Source: Pisolithus tinctorius (taxonomy: Eukaryota > Basidiomycota > Agaricomycetes > Boletales > Pisolithaceae). From it: a stretch of 64,000 nt of DNA. Position numbers and translations under genes: made by a program. The stretch spans positions 2,666,001 through 2,730,000 of the forward strand of contig JANFAH010000003.1 in NCBI GenBank assembly GCA_024663395.1, written 5' to 3'. Below, in pieces: positions 23,994 to 35,540 of this stretch; positions within the stretch are counted from its first letter, which is position 1; each line of letters opens with the position of its first letter. Below the pieces are notes generated by a model. The model searched no databases and was not told where the DNA came from. It worked only from the letters and a program-made list of their open reading frames with translations.

Positions 23994-24832
23994 CTACTTC
24001 CAAGCTAAAACATCGCTATCCAAACCCCCAAGCGGTAATAGGTTTCCACCACTGATGATCGGCCTCACAAAGAAAGGAAGAGCTGGTAAGCGGAATAGGT
24101 CGCCCCCAAAAGAAGACCTATTTCAAAGAAGTGTCAATGCGGATTGTGCAGTATCTCGATCATGGGGCTCACCTGTTGCAGCACCATTGCTGATCATACC
24201 GCCGGGAAGACGCTGTGGACAAGGTTACGACGCTCGATATCAAACACTATCCATTTCTTACCTTGGCTGGATCGCCAGTCTTGTATCCGTAGGTGTATAA
24301 GACCCGCCCGACAGAGAATGCGCTACCCAAAGCAGTAGCAAGGAGGGGGCACTTGAAACCAGTAACCAATGTTCTGTCCAACCGTGTCAATTGATCCCTG
24401 CAGGTGAGTACACCAGGACCTCATTCGATACTTACCCGATAACGACAATAGGGACGAACTCCAAGGTATTCTGGTGAGCACCTAAAATGACACGTCAATC
24501 AACAAGTCTCGTGCAGGCAACTCTGAATCGACTAACGTTGAGTACAGTTAAATTTCAACGCAGCAGGATTCGCCTTGCATTCAGCCTGCTCGGCATACAC
24601 TGTAATGAACAGGTTAGGCCGAGGTTACAACCGAAGACATTTACTTGCTTTGAGGGTATGTTATCCCCGCCCTTCTGCGAGCCCGACCTACGAGCAACGC
24701 CTGCCAGAACAGCACCCAGCCCAGCGATACCAGAGGGCCTGCGACATACTTGTATCTAATGTGTAAACCATTAGTAGAAGTCAGCCACTGACGGACCAAC
24801 ACCCACTCTTCTGGGAGCATGATAGATGACAT
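23994..24832 (-). CDS. MGST3: Microsomal glutathione S-transferase 3-like MAPEG protein
   Basis: This small integral membrane enzyme of the ER is expected to conjugate glutathione to electrophiles or reduce lipid hydroperoxides. Six or seven short exons assemble as MSSIMLPEEW / YVAGPLVSLGWVLFWQALLV / GRARRRAGITYPQ / MYAEQAECKANPAALKFNC / TQRAHQNTLEFVPIVVIG / TLVTGFKCPLLATALGSAF / SVGRVLYTYGYKTGDPAK / RLPGGMISNGAATG / LLLGATYSAYQLFPFFV, ending at a TAG at 23994-23996. FNCxQRAHQNTLE is the MAPEG glutathione-binding signature. Four hydrophobic segments fit the family topology. The intron at 24600-24648 is GC-AG (donor GCAAGT). Total length (~150-165 residues) is normal. Confidence 0.88.
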
Positions 24833-25434
24833 ATTGCGATAAATGGGAAAAATGTGTGCGCTTTCAAGTAGGATATTGAGCAATTCGAAGCTCGTTACCT
24901 TGTGGTACTTATAGTCGCAGACCTGAGATCTGTATCATCTATTAGCATCACACGTGCCGAAGGGAGGCGTCATCATGAATGAGACCCTGGCAACCCAAGC
25001 ATTCTAGTACATTCCTTACGCACAGCGAGACAGTCTGCAGTAGTAAGCAGCCGAGGGGGCAACGTAGGCCTGTATCACTAATTTAATAACTTGATTCAAA
25101 TGACTGCGATGCGTGTGCATGCGTAAGCTACTGTTGACGTGTAGGCTGATGCATGCAGGAAAAAGGCACAGCGTACTATGGTCGAATCTTAATCCACCCG
25201 GGCTTGGGACGATCGGATAGAGACCGAGGACGCACTTTGCAAGCAACATCGACTACAGCTGCCATCTGGTAACTTTTCGATGGTAATAGCCAGATAGTAA
25301 CTTTTCAATGGGTAATAGCCAGATGGATCCGTTTCCAGGACACCTACCATAAATGGCAATGATTATAATTGATGTACAGTCGTTCTTGCTCGAATCGCTG
25401 TGCGACAGCGGCTTCTTACGCCGTACCGAACAAA
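24833..25434. promoter_or_regulatory. Divergent promoter region of the MAPEG gene and RRB1
   Basis: These 600 bp separate two divergent starts, with no coding frame. The RRB1-proximal part holds a tandem repeat (25269-25324). Confidence 0.5.
25269..25324 (+). repeat. Tandem pair of ~28-bp repeats upstream of RRB1
   Basis: Two copies of GTAACTTTTC(G/A)ATGG(G)TAATAGCCAGAT lie head to tail at 25269-25295 and 25297-25324, about 110-165 bp upstream of the RRB1 ATG. Flanking GCCATCTGG and CCAGATGG could pair into a stem. A regulatory role is possible but untested. Confidence 0.6.
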
Positions 25435-27130
25435 ATGTCAAAACGATCAGCAGCAGACAGTCAAACAGAAGGCCAGGCATATACAAAAGTATCCGGAAAT
25501 GCATCCAGACGCGACGATGCAACCGCTGATGAGATGGGCGAATTTGAAGATGCATGGGAGGACGAGATCGAGTCTGAAGGAGAGGCAGTAGATGCTGATG
25601 CTGACGGAGGAGTGGACGGTACGAGGACACAGGTGCACATCTTTCACAGGTTGTAACGTACTTTGTTTAGGCATGGATGTTGACGAGGTTATGCCTGCTA
25701 TCGAGGAGTCTGAAGAAAAACCGTCAGAACCAGAGGCATTCATACCCGGCACCCATGTTCTCGGGAAAGACGAAGTACTGGAACCTGACGACACGGTATA
25801 TATTATGCGCCATTCAATGAACGTATCCTGGCCTTGTCTTTCATTTGACGTCCTACGAGACAATCTGGGTGATGAACGACAGAGATATCCCGCAGTCGCC
25901 TACATCGTGGCTGGAACGCAGGCGGACAGAAGGAGCAACAACGAGGTCTCTGTTTATAAGATGAGCTCGCTCTATCGCACGCAAAAAAACGGAGGTATGT
26001 CTCTTGTCTGCTTGGCCGATGTGGTATATTGAATCCCTACTACAGAAGACTCCGACTCTGACGGCGAGGATAACGAAGACGACCTCGATGAAGACCCTGT
26101 GCTAGAGTACAGGTCGGTTCCACACGACGGTGGAGTGAATCGGGTTCGGGCGCAACCTTTGCCGCCATCTTCTGGTCTCCCCCCTGTGTCCCAACCGTAC
26201 TATGCCGCAACGTGGGCGGAAACAGGGAAGGTACACATTTGGGATATACGTCCGCTCATAGAATCACTCGACACGCCTGGTTACTCCCTTGAAAAGGCAA
26301 GGACCAACAAACCGACCTTCTCCATCAACTCACATGGTCATGCGGAAGGTTTTGCCATGGATTGGGCATCGTCAGGTGGAGCCAATCCGTCCGCCCTCCG
26401 TCTTCTCACCGGAGATATCCACTCGAAAATTTACCTAACGATAACCACACCGTCTGGTTTTAATCCCCTTTCTCAGCCATTCGTGTCGCACACATCCAGT
26501 GTTGAAGACATCCAATGGAGCCCAACCGAACCCACTGTCTTTGCGTCGTGTTCTGCAGACTGTAGTGTACAAATATGGGACGTACGCACCAGAGGTCGTC
26601 AAAGTGCGACCGGCATCGACCATGCTCATGAGAGCGACGTGAATGTCATCAGCTGGAATAGAAACACGACTTACTTGATGTTGAGTGGTGGAGACGAAGG
26701 CGGAATCAAGGTATGGGATTTACGAAGCGTGAAAAAGCGAGGGTATGTTTTCCGAGTTCCTTCCTCCCTCTCGACTTAGTATGCCTGCAGTTCATCTGGG
26801 GGCGTCTCTAGCCCCGTTGCCGCCTTCACATGGCACAAGGCACCGATCACATCCATCGAGTGGCATTCAACAGATGATTCGGTCTTCGTCGCTTCTGGTG
26901 CTGATGATCAAGTCACCTTATGGGACCTCGGAGTAGAGCAAGACGATGAAGACGTGGGTACTGCAATGAACGTAACGCCTGACGGCGACCAAGAAGTCCC
27001 CCCTCAGCTGCTCTTTATCCACCAAGGACAAAAGGATGTCAAGGAGGTCCATTGGCATCCGCAGATCCCCGGCACTGTCATCACCACTGCGCTGGATGGT
27101 TTCAACATATTTAAAACTATATCAGTTTAG
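25435..27130 (+). CDS. RRB1: Ribosome assembly WD40 protein RRB1/GRWD1
   Basis: This nucleolar chaperone binds ribosomal protein uL3 (Rpl3) for 60S assembly. Start ATG 25435 (MSKRSAADSQTEGQAY). An acidic N-terminal region (EFEDAWEDEIESEG) is followed by the family block FIPGTHVLGKDEVLEPDD and HSMNVSWPCLSFDVLRD. WD40 repeats include WAETGKVHIWDIRPL, GHAEGFAMDWAS, HTSSVEDIQWSPTEPTVF, SCSADCSVQIWDVR, HESDVNVISWNR, GGDEGGIKVWDLR, APITSIEWHSTDDSVF and VKEVHWHPQIPGTVITTA. The TAG is at 27128-27130. Three introns were read, and one needs the donor G|GTACGA to give VDGMDVDEV. Length (~500 residues) matches the yeast protein. Confidence 0.96.
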
Positions 27131-27338
27131 AATTAGACCGCTGTGTATGCCGTCGGAGAACAAAAGTACCCTAAGGAATATATACTTTGGCGTCCCAGCA
27201 CGGATTTTATCTACACGTTGAGGGAGCGCGTTAATATTCTACGCCCGGTCAGTAAAGCCCTGCGCGATTGTTGCCTCTTGGCGAACGTATCTATGGGTAT
27301 TGGGCGTAAGATTTGCGCACTTCATATTTCAACGAATC

Positions 27339-28535
27339 CTAAGGGCCCACCTTGGCCATGTTCTTGTGAAGTATGTCAGTTATAACCGCATATATATTGC
27401 GGATGTCGATGAGATTTTGGCGTGCGAAGAACAGTTGCTTTTCATCGTGCTCCCGTAGTGCAAGCTACAGATGAGGTTAAAGTCATGCTTGCAACTGCAA
27501 TCAATTGTCTTACAGCATAGTCCTCGACGTTTGGATACTTGATCAGCTTAGAGCATATTTTCGCGCGAGCAAGATGATGTTGTCGAACGCTGTCACGGAT
27601 GTTATAGGCACTTTCTTGTGAGCGAAGTAGCTCGCTTAGAACCTCTGATAATTCCGTGAACGTCGAGTGCCTGAAACAGAGTTTTGAAACACAAGGACAT
27701 ACCTTCCTGAATCTGAACCCCTTTTATCGTCGTGGTTAGTCATTGAGCTGGGGAGGAGATGAGTAACAATACCAAAATTGTCACCACTTGAAAAAATATG
27801 TTGAGAAACAATCAAGCAGGTCAAGCACAACGACGTACTCTTCGATTCTAAGTTACCACGTGAACAAACGGAGCAAGGATGAGCAGGAGAGCACGCACTT
27901 GGGCATTGTAAGATTGACCCATAACTTGACTTTGTCCTGGACGGGAGAATTTTAACTAAAGGAATAAAAGCTGAATAGTTATTCCTCACGCAACAGTCAG
28001 ACAGTTGTGTACACTCCGACTTAGTGGTTTCGGACAATTTCAAGATATGTTTGTTCGCGTGCACAAGGTCAGGGTACCGTGCATTGGGGATGTCGCCGTT
28101 GGGGAGTGATGGCACACTGCCGTCCTCTGTTCGCTTACGCTTTGCTGGACCATTTGAGTCCACGTAGTCACTTGGAGCTGGATACACCCGGGCGTCCGTT
28201 AGAGTGGACGCATGGGCTATATTGAACGGCGAGTCCGGCGCCTTAGTAGATTCGATCAAAGTTGTCAGCTCACTGCAAGCCAAATCAGCGACAGCAGCGG
28301 AACCGCATAGATTCCTCGTACATAATCTGTGTCACTAGCGGTTAGAAGCCCAATATATAATCTTCGAGGAGACGATAATCTTACTTTGGCTGGGAAGAGA
28401 CGGAATACGATGTCACTTGCAACAGATGCTGTCTTGGTGCGAAATGTCTGCAATTCCACTCAGCAACTCTATAAGCCCACATAGGGTCGGCCACCTTACC
28501 TCCAACTTCTCTGAGTCCTCTTTGGACAACGACAT
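27339..28535 (-). CDS. PSME3: Proteasome activator PA28gamma/REGgamma-like
   Basis: It is expected to form the heptameric 11S cap that opens the 20S proteasome independently of ubiquitin and ATP, probably in the nucleus. Exons assemble as MSLSKEDSEKLE / TFRTKTASVASDIVFRLFPAK / IMYEESMR / ELTTLIESTKAPDSPFN, a variable linker with PAKRKRTEDG (nuclear-signal-like), LWVNLTMPK, GDNFGI, VQIQEEVLSELLRSQESAY, NIRDSVRQHHLARAKICSK, LIKYPNVEDYA and LALREHDEKQLFFARQN, then IDIRNIYAVITDILHKNM, with a TAG at 27339-27341. The LTMPK..GDNFG..IQEE..YHLxRAK..KYPxVEDY order is the PA28 C-terminal activation domain. Joining IMYEESMR to ELTTLIES requires a 31-nt intron (28273-28303). Junctions between 27.7 and 28.0 kb are the least certain. 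It is convergent with RRB1. Confidence 0.82.
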
Positions 28536-28651
28536 GATGTAGCGCTACGGTTAGAGGGTACGTAGTCGACTAATAAGGGGGAAGTGTATTTGTCAGCAAG
28601 ACAATTGCTCAAGCTTGTCTCAGTGACGTTCGTGACAGAGCTTGGGCCGGA

Positions 28652-31600
28652 ATGGACAACCAGGTGCGTGCCACGTCCAGTCACCAAGCAAACGATAGTC
28701 AAGCAGTTTGTAGGAAGAAACCGATGTCATATCCACTCTGACAGGGTTCTCTCTGAGCAACGTCCTCGCGGATCTGTCTCTGCCTGCAGCTTCTGGTCTT
28801 TCTAGCACCCTCGGTCTCTCCGGTTTGCCTGCAATAGACTGCCTCCCAGATCTATAACGACAAGTGGGATGACGAAGGAGCTGTTGGAGCAGATGAGGGA
28901 GAAGATTTTGAAGATGAGGTCGACAGGGAGCTTGAGCAGGAGATGGCTGGCGACGGTGTGGTCAAACTAGAAGTCCAGTCCCCGACTGCTGTGCAACCCC
29001 CGCGAAAGCGCGTCAGGACTGTGAAGCGAATGATCGAGAGACCAAAGAGCGTCTACCGAACGCTTTCCAGGCTTTCGAGAAGGACAAGGTTCTGGACTTC
29101 TCGGAGTTGTTCAAGGGTTACATATCCAAGAAGTCTCGCATAGCTAAACGTCCCCTTGTCGGTGAGTCGATTCGTTTGCATTTGACTAGAATGCCGAGTT
29201 TTGCAGCTGAGAGCGTCTATCCCCGCAAGAGGGAGACCGCCAGAGCTTTCCTCGATGCAATTGTCGGTGACGCGAAACGCCAGAATGAGAACAGACGTGT
29301 TGAAGAGGCTATGTCTGCTGGCAGTATAGAGAACGATCTTATACGAGCCATCGAGGTAACGCATACTCCGCTATTCATCAAACTGTGACTCACAATGAGC
29401 AGGAACGCGAGAAATCTGCACTTCCAGTTACGCTTCCCTTGCATGACAGAAGTTTCGACCTAGTGTTATTGTCGAATTGGGAGGATAAGATTGTTTACGA
29501 ATCCAAGGATACAACAGCATTGCCACCTCCCGAGTCTGATAGTCTGACTACCCCTGTGAACAAGGCACTAGAGTCTGGGGCATGGACACAAAGCATCATA
29601 TGGGGTTTCGGGCAACCGTTCCGCCATTTTACTCAGCTAGAGCTCAGCGAGGATGATTTTGCCCACGAGGAACGCCCTCAGAGTAGGTCTTTTACCTTCA
29701 TCGACATGCACGACTTTATCTTGTGTCAGCCGAGACTGTCAGACCACGCAAGCGCATGAGGGCTGACCTTACGCAACCTCGCTGATAAATTCAATCTATC
29801 CAACGACCACCTCTATGAGGTAGCCAAGGAAGGAGGCCGCCACCGAGTACGCCAGACGTTCGGCCAACTGGTTGTGGAACATGCATATCCTGCACAAAAG
29901 CTTCAGCTGCCATTTGTGAGCATTCAAGTAGTCGATTATGAGAGCTACTAAAACAGTGACCTACATCAGTACAAAACTCGCCTTTCCAAGCACGAAGCGC
30001 GCTCGTTCCATCGGCCAGCCTTACAGTTTCCTACGAATATTGAATTTCGCTTCAGCAAAGTACGTAACAGCGAAGAAGAAGAAAGATAAGGCTGGGCGAA
30101 AGCTTGGAAAAGGCGGGAATGTTGGTGAGGGATTGCATAGGACTGGTGACCTGACCTTAAAGGACACGAGCAATTTTGTCCTTTGGGAATATTCTGTACG
30201 CACATTTCGTGCTGTCTACAATGGAATCTCACAGTATGCGGCAGGAAGAACACCCCCCAATCATTCCGAACTTCGGCATGGGTAGTATCCTTGTCAATTA
30301 CTACCGCAAGAAAGACGAAAAAGACGACTATATGCCTAAGGTGGGGTTCGCTTTCTACAGCTCCACATCGCAGTGAATCGACCCTTTGCAGCTTGATCTC
30401 GGCGTGCCCTTTGTACTAGAACCTCAAGATGAGTCACCGTTCATGAAGTTCGGCTATGTATATCCCGGACAGACGTTTCCGGCGCTGTACAATAATCTAG
30501 TCCGAGCACCTCTTTTCCGCCACAAGCCATATCTGACAGACTTTCTTGTTGTGAAGTGCGGAAGTTCTCTGGATCCTGCTTTTGATATTACTGACGAGTG
30601 GAAACAGAAGCACTAACAAGGGAGAGAGCAAGTATTATTTGAGAGAGATCAAGAACCTCTTTGTGATCGGTCAAACTTATCCGGTTACTGAGGTCCCAGG
30701 GCCCCACTCCCGAAAAATCACAAGTACTATTAAACACAGGCTCCAGATCATCGCGTTCAAGTTACTTAAGAAAAGCCGAGACGAGCGTCTTAAAATCTCG
30801 CGCCTGATGAAGTATTTCCCAGACCAAAACGAGTTGCAAATGCGACAAAGGCTGAAGGAATTTATGGAGTATCATAGGAGAGGACCTCATCAAGGCTTCT
30901 GGCGGCTCAAACCTACGACAATAGTACCGAGTGAATCGGATATGCTCAAAATGGTTGGTCCAGAACAGGTTGTGCTCATGGAGAGTATGCAGGTCGGACA
31001 GCGCCACTTGCAGGATTCGGGCTACACTCAGACCGCAGACGTGGACGGTGATGAGGAGGGCGAAAGCAAACTCTCGATCGAACAGCAGCTTGCACCATGG
31101 ATTACGACGAAAAATTTCCTGTTCGCGACACAGGCCAAGGCAATGCTCCGACTTCACGGAGAAGGAGATCCAACTGGGCGAGGGGAGGCATTTAGTTTCA
31201 TTCGCATATCGATGAAAGACATATTTGTCAAGGCTGGAGAAGACTATGAACAGAAGCTAGGTAATGGTGATATTCTTAACGCTGCATACTTCCGCAAACT
31301 GACTTGGTCCTATCAGCCGAGGCTGAAAATCGGCCAAAGTCAGCTCACAGATATAATGTCGCTGAGCAACAGCAGATTTACAAGTCTGAGATCGAGCGAA
31401 TCTGGAAAGCTCAATATGATTCTCTAAGCAGGAAGGACGAACCCGAACTTTCGCCGGATGATGAGGTGCCTCCTGAGCCGAAAAAACTTCAAAGACAAGG
31501 ATCTTACCGGTTCGACACGCCCCTTTCTCCCGCTGCGATGTCACCGGCCCCTGTTGGCCCTTCTTCTCCCGCATTCAGTCGTGGGTCCTCGCTAGACCGG

Positions 31601-32561
31601 GACCGAGAAATGAGCATGGGCCCTGACGGGAGCCGCAAGGTACTGCGGATAAAGCGTCTGGTGGGCTATTCTGAGTGATTCAATGAGCGGGCGCTGTTTC
31701 TGATGGAAGCCCTCGTAACAGGTAGATGGTGACTGGCGGACGGAGATTATTCGTGATCCCGCCGTAATCCGTGCCTACGTGCGTGCGCGGCAACAAATCG
31801 AGGAGGAGACAACTCTGGCCGATAACTTGGCGCCCACTGGCGATGCGGACACCGACAAACGGTACAAGAAGAGGTATGGGTCCATGTATTTAACGTTGCA
31901 TGCCGGATGTCATTTAACCTGCCATACCAAAAAAAAATAACAGACTGGAAGAACGGATAGCCAGAATGAAGAAGAACCAGGAACGCCGTCTGCATCGCAA
32001 GAATGCCAAGCTCGTCAAGGAGGGAGGTGCGCCGATGCAAATTGACAGACCACTTAAGCCAGATACGACGGTGAGGCCTTTTTTCCGACACGTTCTTTGG
32101 ACACGTTTCGTCCGTGTGGAGGAAATATAAATTTATGTTGGGAAAACTTGTTGCGCTAATATTCTCTTCCCATACAGAGGCGCTGTGGACATTGCGGGCA
32201 GATGGGTCACATGAGTATGTTATCGTCCCACCTGTACGATGATCGGGCGACCCACTGACCCGGTTAATGGAACTAAACTGCAGAGACGAACCGGAAATGT
32301 CCCCGTTGGGCCGAATTCAACAGCGGAACTCCGCCTCTTCCCGTGCCCCCTAACTCTGCCACAAGCCCAACGGCTGTGACACCTGGCATGCCCAGTTTTA
32401 GTGGGTTTAACCGACCAACGCAAAATGCTGGTTTCACGTTTGGCGCTGCCGTTCCTTCGCCCTTGGCGACCAGTCCGCCGCTGTCAGCGATGGAGGACCG
32501 TGATGTTGAAACGCCGTCAAGTTCAGCGCCGAAGATAAAATTAACTCTGAAGCGTTCATGA
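28652..32561 (+). CDS. TAF1: TFIID subunit 1 (TAF1), with apparent frame breaks
   Basis: This is the largest TFIID scaffold subunit. N-terminal SNVLADLSLPAASGL fits a TBP-inhibitory region; the start (ATG 28652) is provisional. The DUF3591 core is recognisable: LPLHDRSFDLVLLSNWEDK, SIIWGFGQPFRHF, DKFNLSNDHLYEVAKEGG, RQTFGQLVVE, EARSFHRPALQFPTNIEF, DLTLKDTSNFVLWEYS, EEHPPIIPNFGMGS, GVPFVLEPQDESPFMKFGY, YPGQTFPALYNNLVRAPLF and NKGESKYYLREIKNLFVIGQ. A winged-helix-like part follows (FPDQNELQMRQRLKEF). A C2HC zinc knuckle RRCGHCGQMGHMKTNRKCPRW (21 positions, 32181-32310, split by an intron) and the tail PKIKLTLKRS precede the stop at 32559-32561. There are no bromodomains, as in other fungal TAF1. 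The conserved frame shifts near 29051-29070, 29783 and 30060-30090, which is unexplained by ordinary introns. Confidence 0.88.
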
Positions 32562-32737
32562 TTTTCACGTTTCTTTTTAGTTCGCGCTTTTGTCTTACTT
32601 AGAATACTGTAACCATATTTACAAGGCAAAGAACACTATTTGCATGATTGATTCACATATGCGCAGGAGCCAGCCATCTGATGAAAAACAAACTACAAAA
32701 AAAGAAGGAAAAAAAAAAAAAAAAAAGCGGCAAATAA

Positions 32738-35051
32738 TCACGCAATGGCCATCTCAACGTCCCGAAGCCGCGGAGAATCTATCGGCTCCCGCTTAACTAC
32801 TGTGGTCAAGCGTGGCGTGCCATACTGCTGCTTGTAGTCGACATTAATTTTTACAAGCAGATTGCGAATAAGTTCTGCGTGCTTTCTCCGCTGCTCGATT
32901 GTGATTTCCTTGCCCGTATTGTAATGGTCAAGCTCGATTCCACCTACTTTGCGTGCCAGTTCGTGCTCGTCGCTGCTCCCCTCGGAAGTCTCGGTGATGG
33001 AGCGAAGGCTGGGCAGGACGGTGTGCGATGCCGTAGGCGAAGACCGTGATGAGGTCGGCGTCGTCCCACGGGACATGTCCGGAGAGCAAGGAGGTGGCGA
33101 TCGGGGAGGGTACATCGTAGTAATGGGTGGGAGTCTGCACGGCCCGGTTTCCTGCTGGTGCTTGAGGGAGGGAAGTTTAAGATCGGAGTCCTCGGGAAGC
33201 AAGCGAGGATAAAGTTTATTCAATGAAGACAGCGTGACCTTGGGTGCCGTAAGAGGGCTCAGCTTGGCGGGACGAGCAGAGCCAGAGCCGTTCAGCTTGG
33301 GCTCCATCGGCTCTGGAGCACTTCGTGAGGCGGTCTTCAGCGGAACCATCGTGTGCAATGCTTTCCTCGTGAAGTCGGGTGCTTCCAGGTGGACGGGGGG
33401 TTGGGCACCGCGAGAAGGTCGAGAGTAATCGAACTGGAAGGAGTCTGCAATGGTCGAATAATGGGGAGGGGTAGCATTCGAAGGCGTCGAGCTAGATGAA
33501 TATGGCGAGGTGGGATCTAGCGGTGGGGTCGGGTGATGATAACTGGCAGTAGGGTGATAAAGGGACGACGTCGTGTACGACGAAGGATTGATGGGGTGGT
33601 CTTGGGTTACAGCAGCAACGGTGCGTTGCTGCGAAGGTGCAAATGCGTCCGCTTGAGAAGGCTGTACTGTGTACACCTGTCCATACTGGTTCTGCTGAAC
33701 AGACGGATAAGAGGACCTGCCAAGAGCAGGGGGAGATGGATAAGAGCTCGACATGGAGTACGGGGTGGACGTCTGGGTGTACCCTTGGTCTTGGCCAAAC
33801 GAACCCATCGGGGTTGGGAGGCCTGGCATGCCAGCAAGGCCTAATTGATTGAGGCCATCGGGGTCAAAGTAGGAAGATGGAGAAAGGCGTTCTGGAACGA
33901 GGGGATGTGCCTGGCCACGGTGACTGACGCCAGTAACGTCGCGTCCGAGAGCAACGAGGAATTCGTTGACTGCGGCGAGCTCATCCGGCGTCCGGATATC
34001 CAAGGATATCGATCGAGGGTTGAAAGAATCCTCGTGGTGAGGGACATGGCCGTAGGCGAGGGTATTCAGCCGGTGTGCCATGTCTGCGACGGAAGACTTT
34101 AATTTCTGGATTGTCATCGTTAGACAAATGAAAAAAAACACTTACCGGAGTCATAGGAAGGACTGACCTTCCTTTTCTTCATGTCAGAGAAGAAATCATT
34201 TACGCTGTACTCCATGGGACGCTTATTGCGTGCAGGGACGGAGGGAGTCTTGATGTCATCCCACGATGTATGATTCGAAGAGAAGGAATCATAAGCAGAG
34301 ACGTGGCGCGAGAGGTGAACGTCGCGGTCCAACTCAGGGGACGGAGTAGGAAGGATAGCATAATGGGGTGCTGTTATCAGGCAGTCAATGTGGGCCGGCG
34401 GGAAAATGTCGGCTAAGGACGTACCATCAGAAGGTGGTTTAGTGCGAGCAAACGGAGTCTTTGCAGGTGTGGTCGTGTTTACTGCTGCGGATGAAGGCTT
34501 CGTGGATAAGGGTTTGTTGAGGATGCCTCTCGCGTGCTCGCCACGAATACGAGTGAGATAAGCTGGATCGCTGACGGTGATTGCCTTTGAGTGTTTGTGC
34601 TGAGCATGATGTTCTTCAGTGTGAATCTTTTCGTGTTTCTTGAGGTCCTGCGGGCGTTTGAAGGACTTTTTGCAGATCTAAGCAAGGGTTAGCAGACGGA
34701 CGAAAGGTGATGTGGGGGGGATGTGAGGTACCTCGCAAACATGAGGTTTCAGAGGGGTGTGAACTGAAACGGGGGGGAAGATGAGCAATGCATGAGCGGG
34801 AGAGGGGGGGGAGGAATATACATGCCTCTGAGATGGCTAGTGATGTGATCGCGCTTTGCACAAGACGTGTTGCAGTCTTTCCACTTGCAAGTGAGACAAA
34901 GGTTGTTGGTGCTCTTCCTGCCGATGTGCTCGTTGCAGAGATGGTTGTAGAGCAACTCGGGATCGTTGAATGCGGAGGTGCAGTCAAGCCATTGGCAAGG
35001 AAATGAATCCTGCTTGTCGTTGTCTTGGGTGGGGGATGGCTGTCGTTCCAT
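32738..35051 (-). CDS. RIM101: PacC/Rim101 pH-response C2H2 transcription factor
   Basis: It controls alkaline-pH gene expression and, in fungi, virulence or cell-wall programmes. The start is ATG 35051 ([15 protein letters not shown]). Three zinc fingers follow: [19 protein letters not shown]; then [19 protein letters not shown]; then, after two introns, [19 protein letters not shown] basic region follows ([18 protein letters not shown]). PacC-like MKKRK and [12 protein letters not shown] blocks lie around residues 230-260. The rest is Pro/Ser/Tyr-rich, with an [20 protein letters not shown] element, and ends at a TGA at 32738-32740. PacC proteins are activated by C-terminal proteolysis; I cannot place the cleavage box. 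The promoter carries seven GCCAAG boxes (separate feature), pointing to autoregulation. It is divergent from the myosin light chain gene. Confidence 0.93.
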
Positions 35052-35125
35052 GGTGGAAGGGACAATACTCCAAGCTCTGACCGGTGTGGTCGAATATAAC
35101 TCGGCACTTGCAATGGTCTCTCGTC

Positions 35126-35244
35126 CTTGGCCAAGACTTGGCACTCTCTCGCCCAGCCAAGACATTCCCTTTTATGGGAATATCGCCAAGCACTCCCACG
35201 ATGACATTTTAGAAGTACTGAGACTATCTTGGCAATCGCTTGGC
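35126..35244. promoter_or_regulatory. Cluster of seven PacC (GCCAAG) boxes upstream of RIM101
   Basis: GCCAAG, or its complement CTTGGC, occurs at 35126-35131, 35130-35135 (overlapping, forming a palindrome), 35137-35142, 35156-35161, 35185-35190, 35228-35233 and 35239-35244. This is 75-195 bp upstream of the RIM101 ATG. GCCARG is the established PacC core. Chance predicts well under one site on both strands of a 119-bp stretch. The cluster lies between RIM101 and the divergent myosin light chain gene and could act on both. Confidence 0.75.
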
Positions 35245-35540
35245 TCTGTTGGGGGCTAAGGAGGTCCTCTTCCACGTGGCCCCTCCGTGACTTCGCTCTG
35301 CTGACTAATTCCCGCCGGCCGTATCGTTCCTGGGTGACCAACACTCAAGGAACTCAAGTACATAGCTGTCTGTGGATAGGTGATAGGTGATAGCGGCTGT
35401 GTGGTGGTGCAGATGGGTAATACTACAGTTTCTGCTGCGGAATTCACTTGGGCTGCTGCTTGGCACAGCGTGGAAAACCCAACTTCCAAATCAGGCCATC
35501 CTTCAATATAGCTCATGCGCGTTACGATTCCAAGCAGAAT

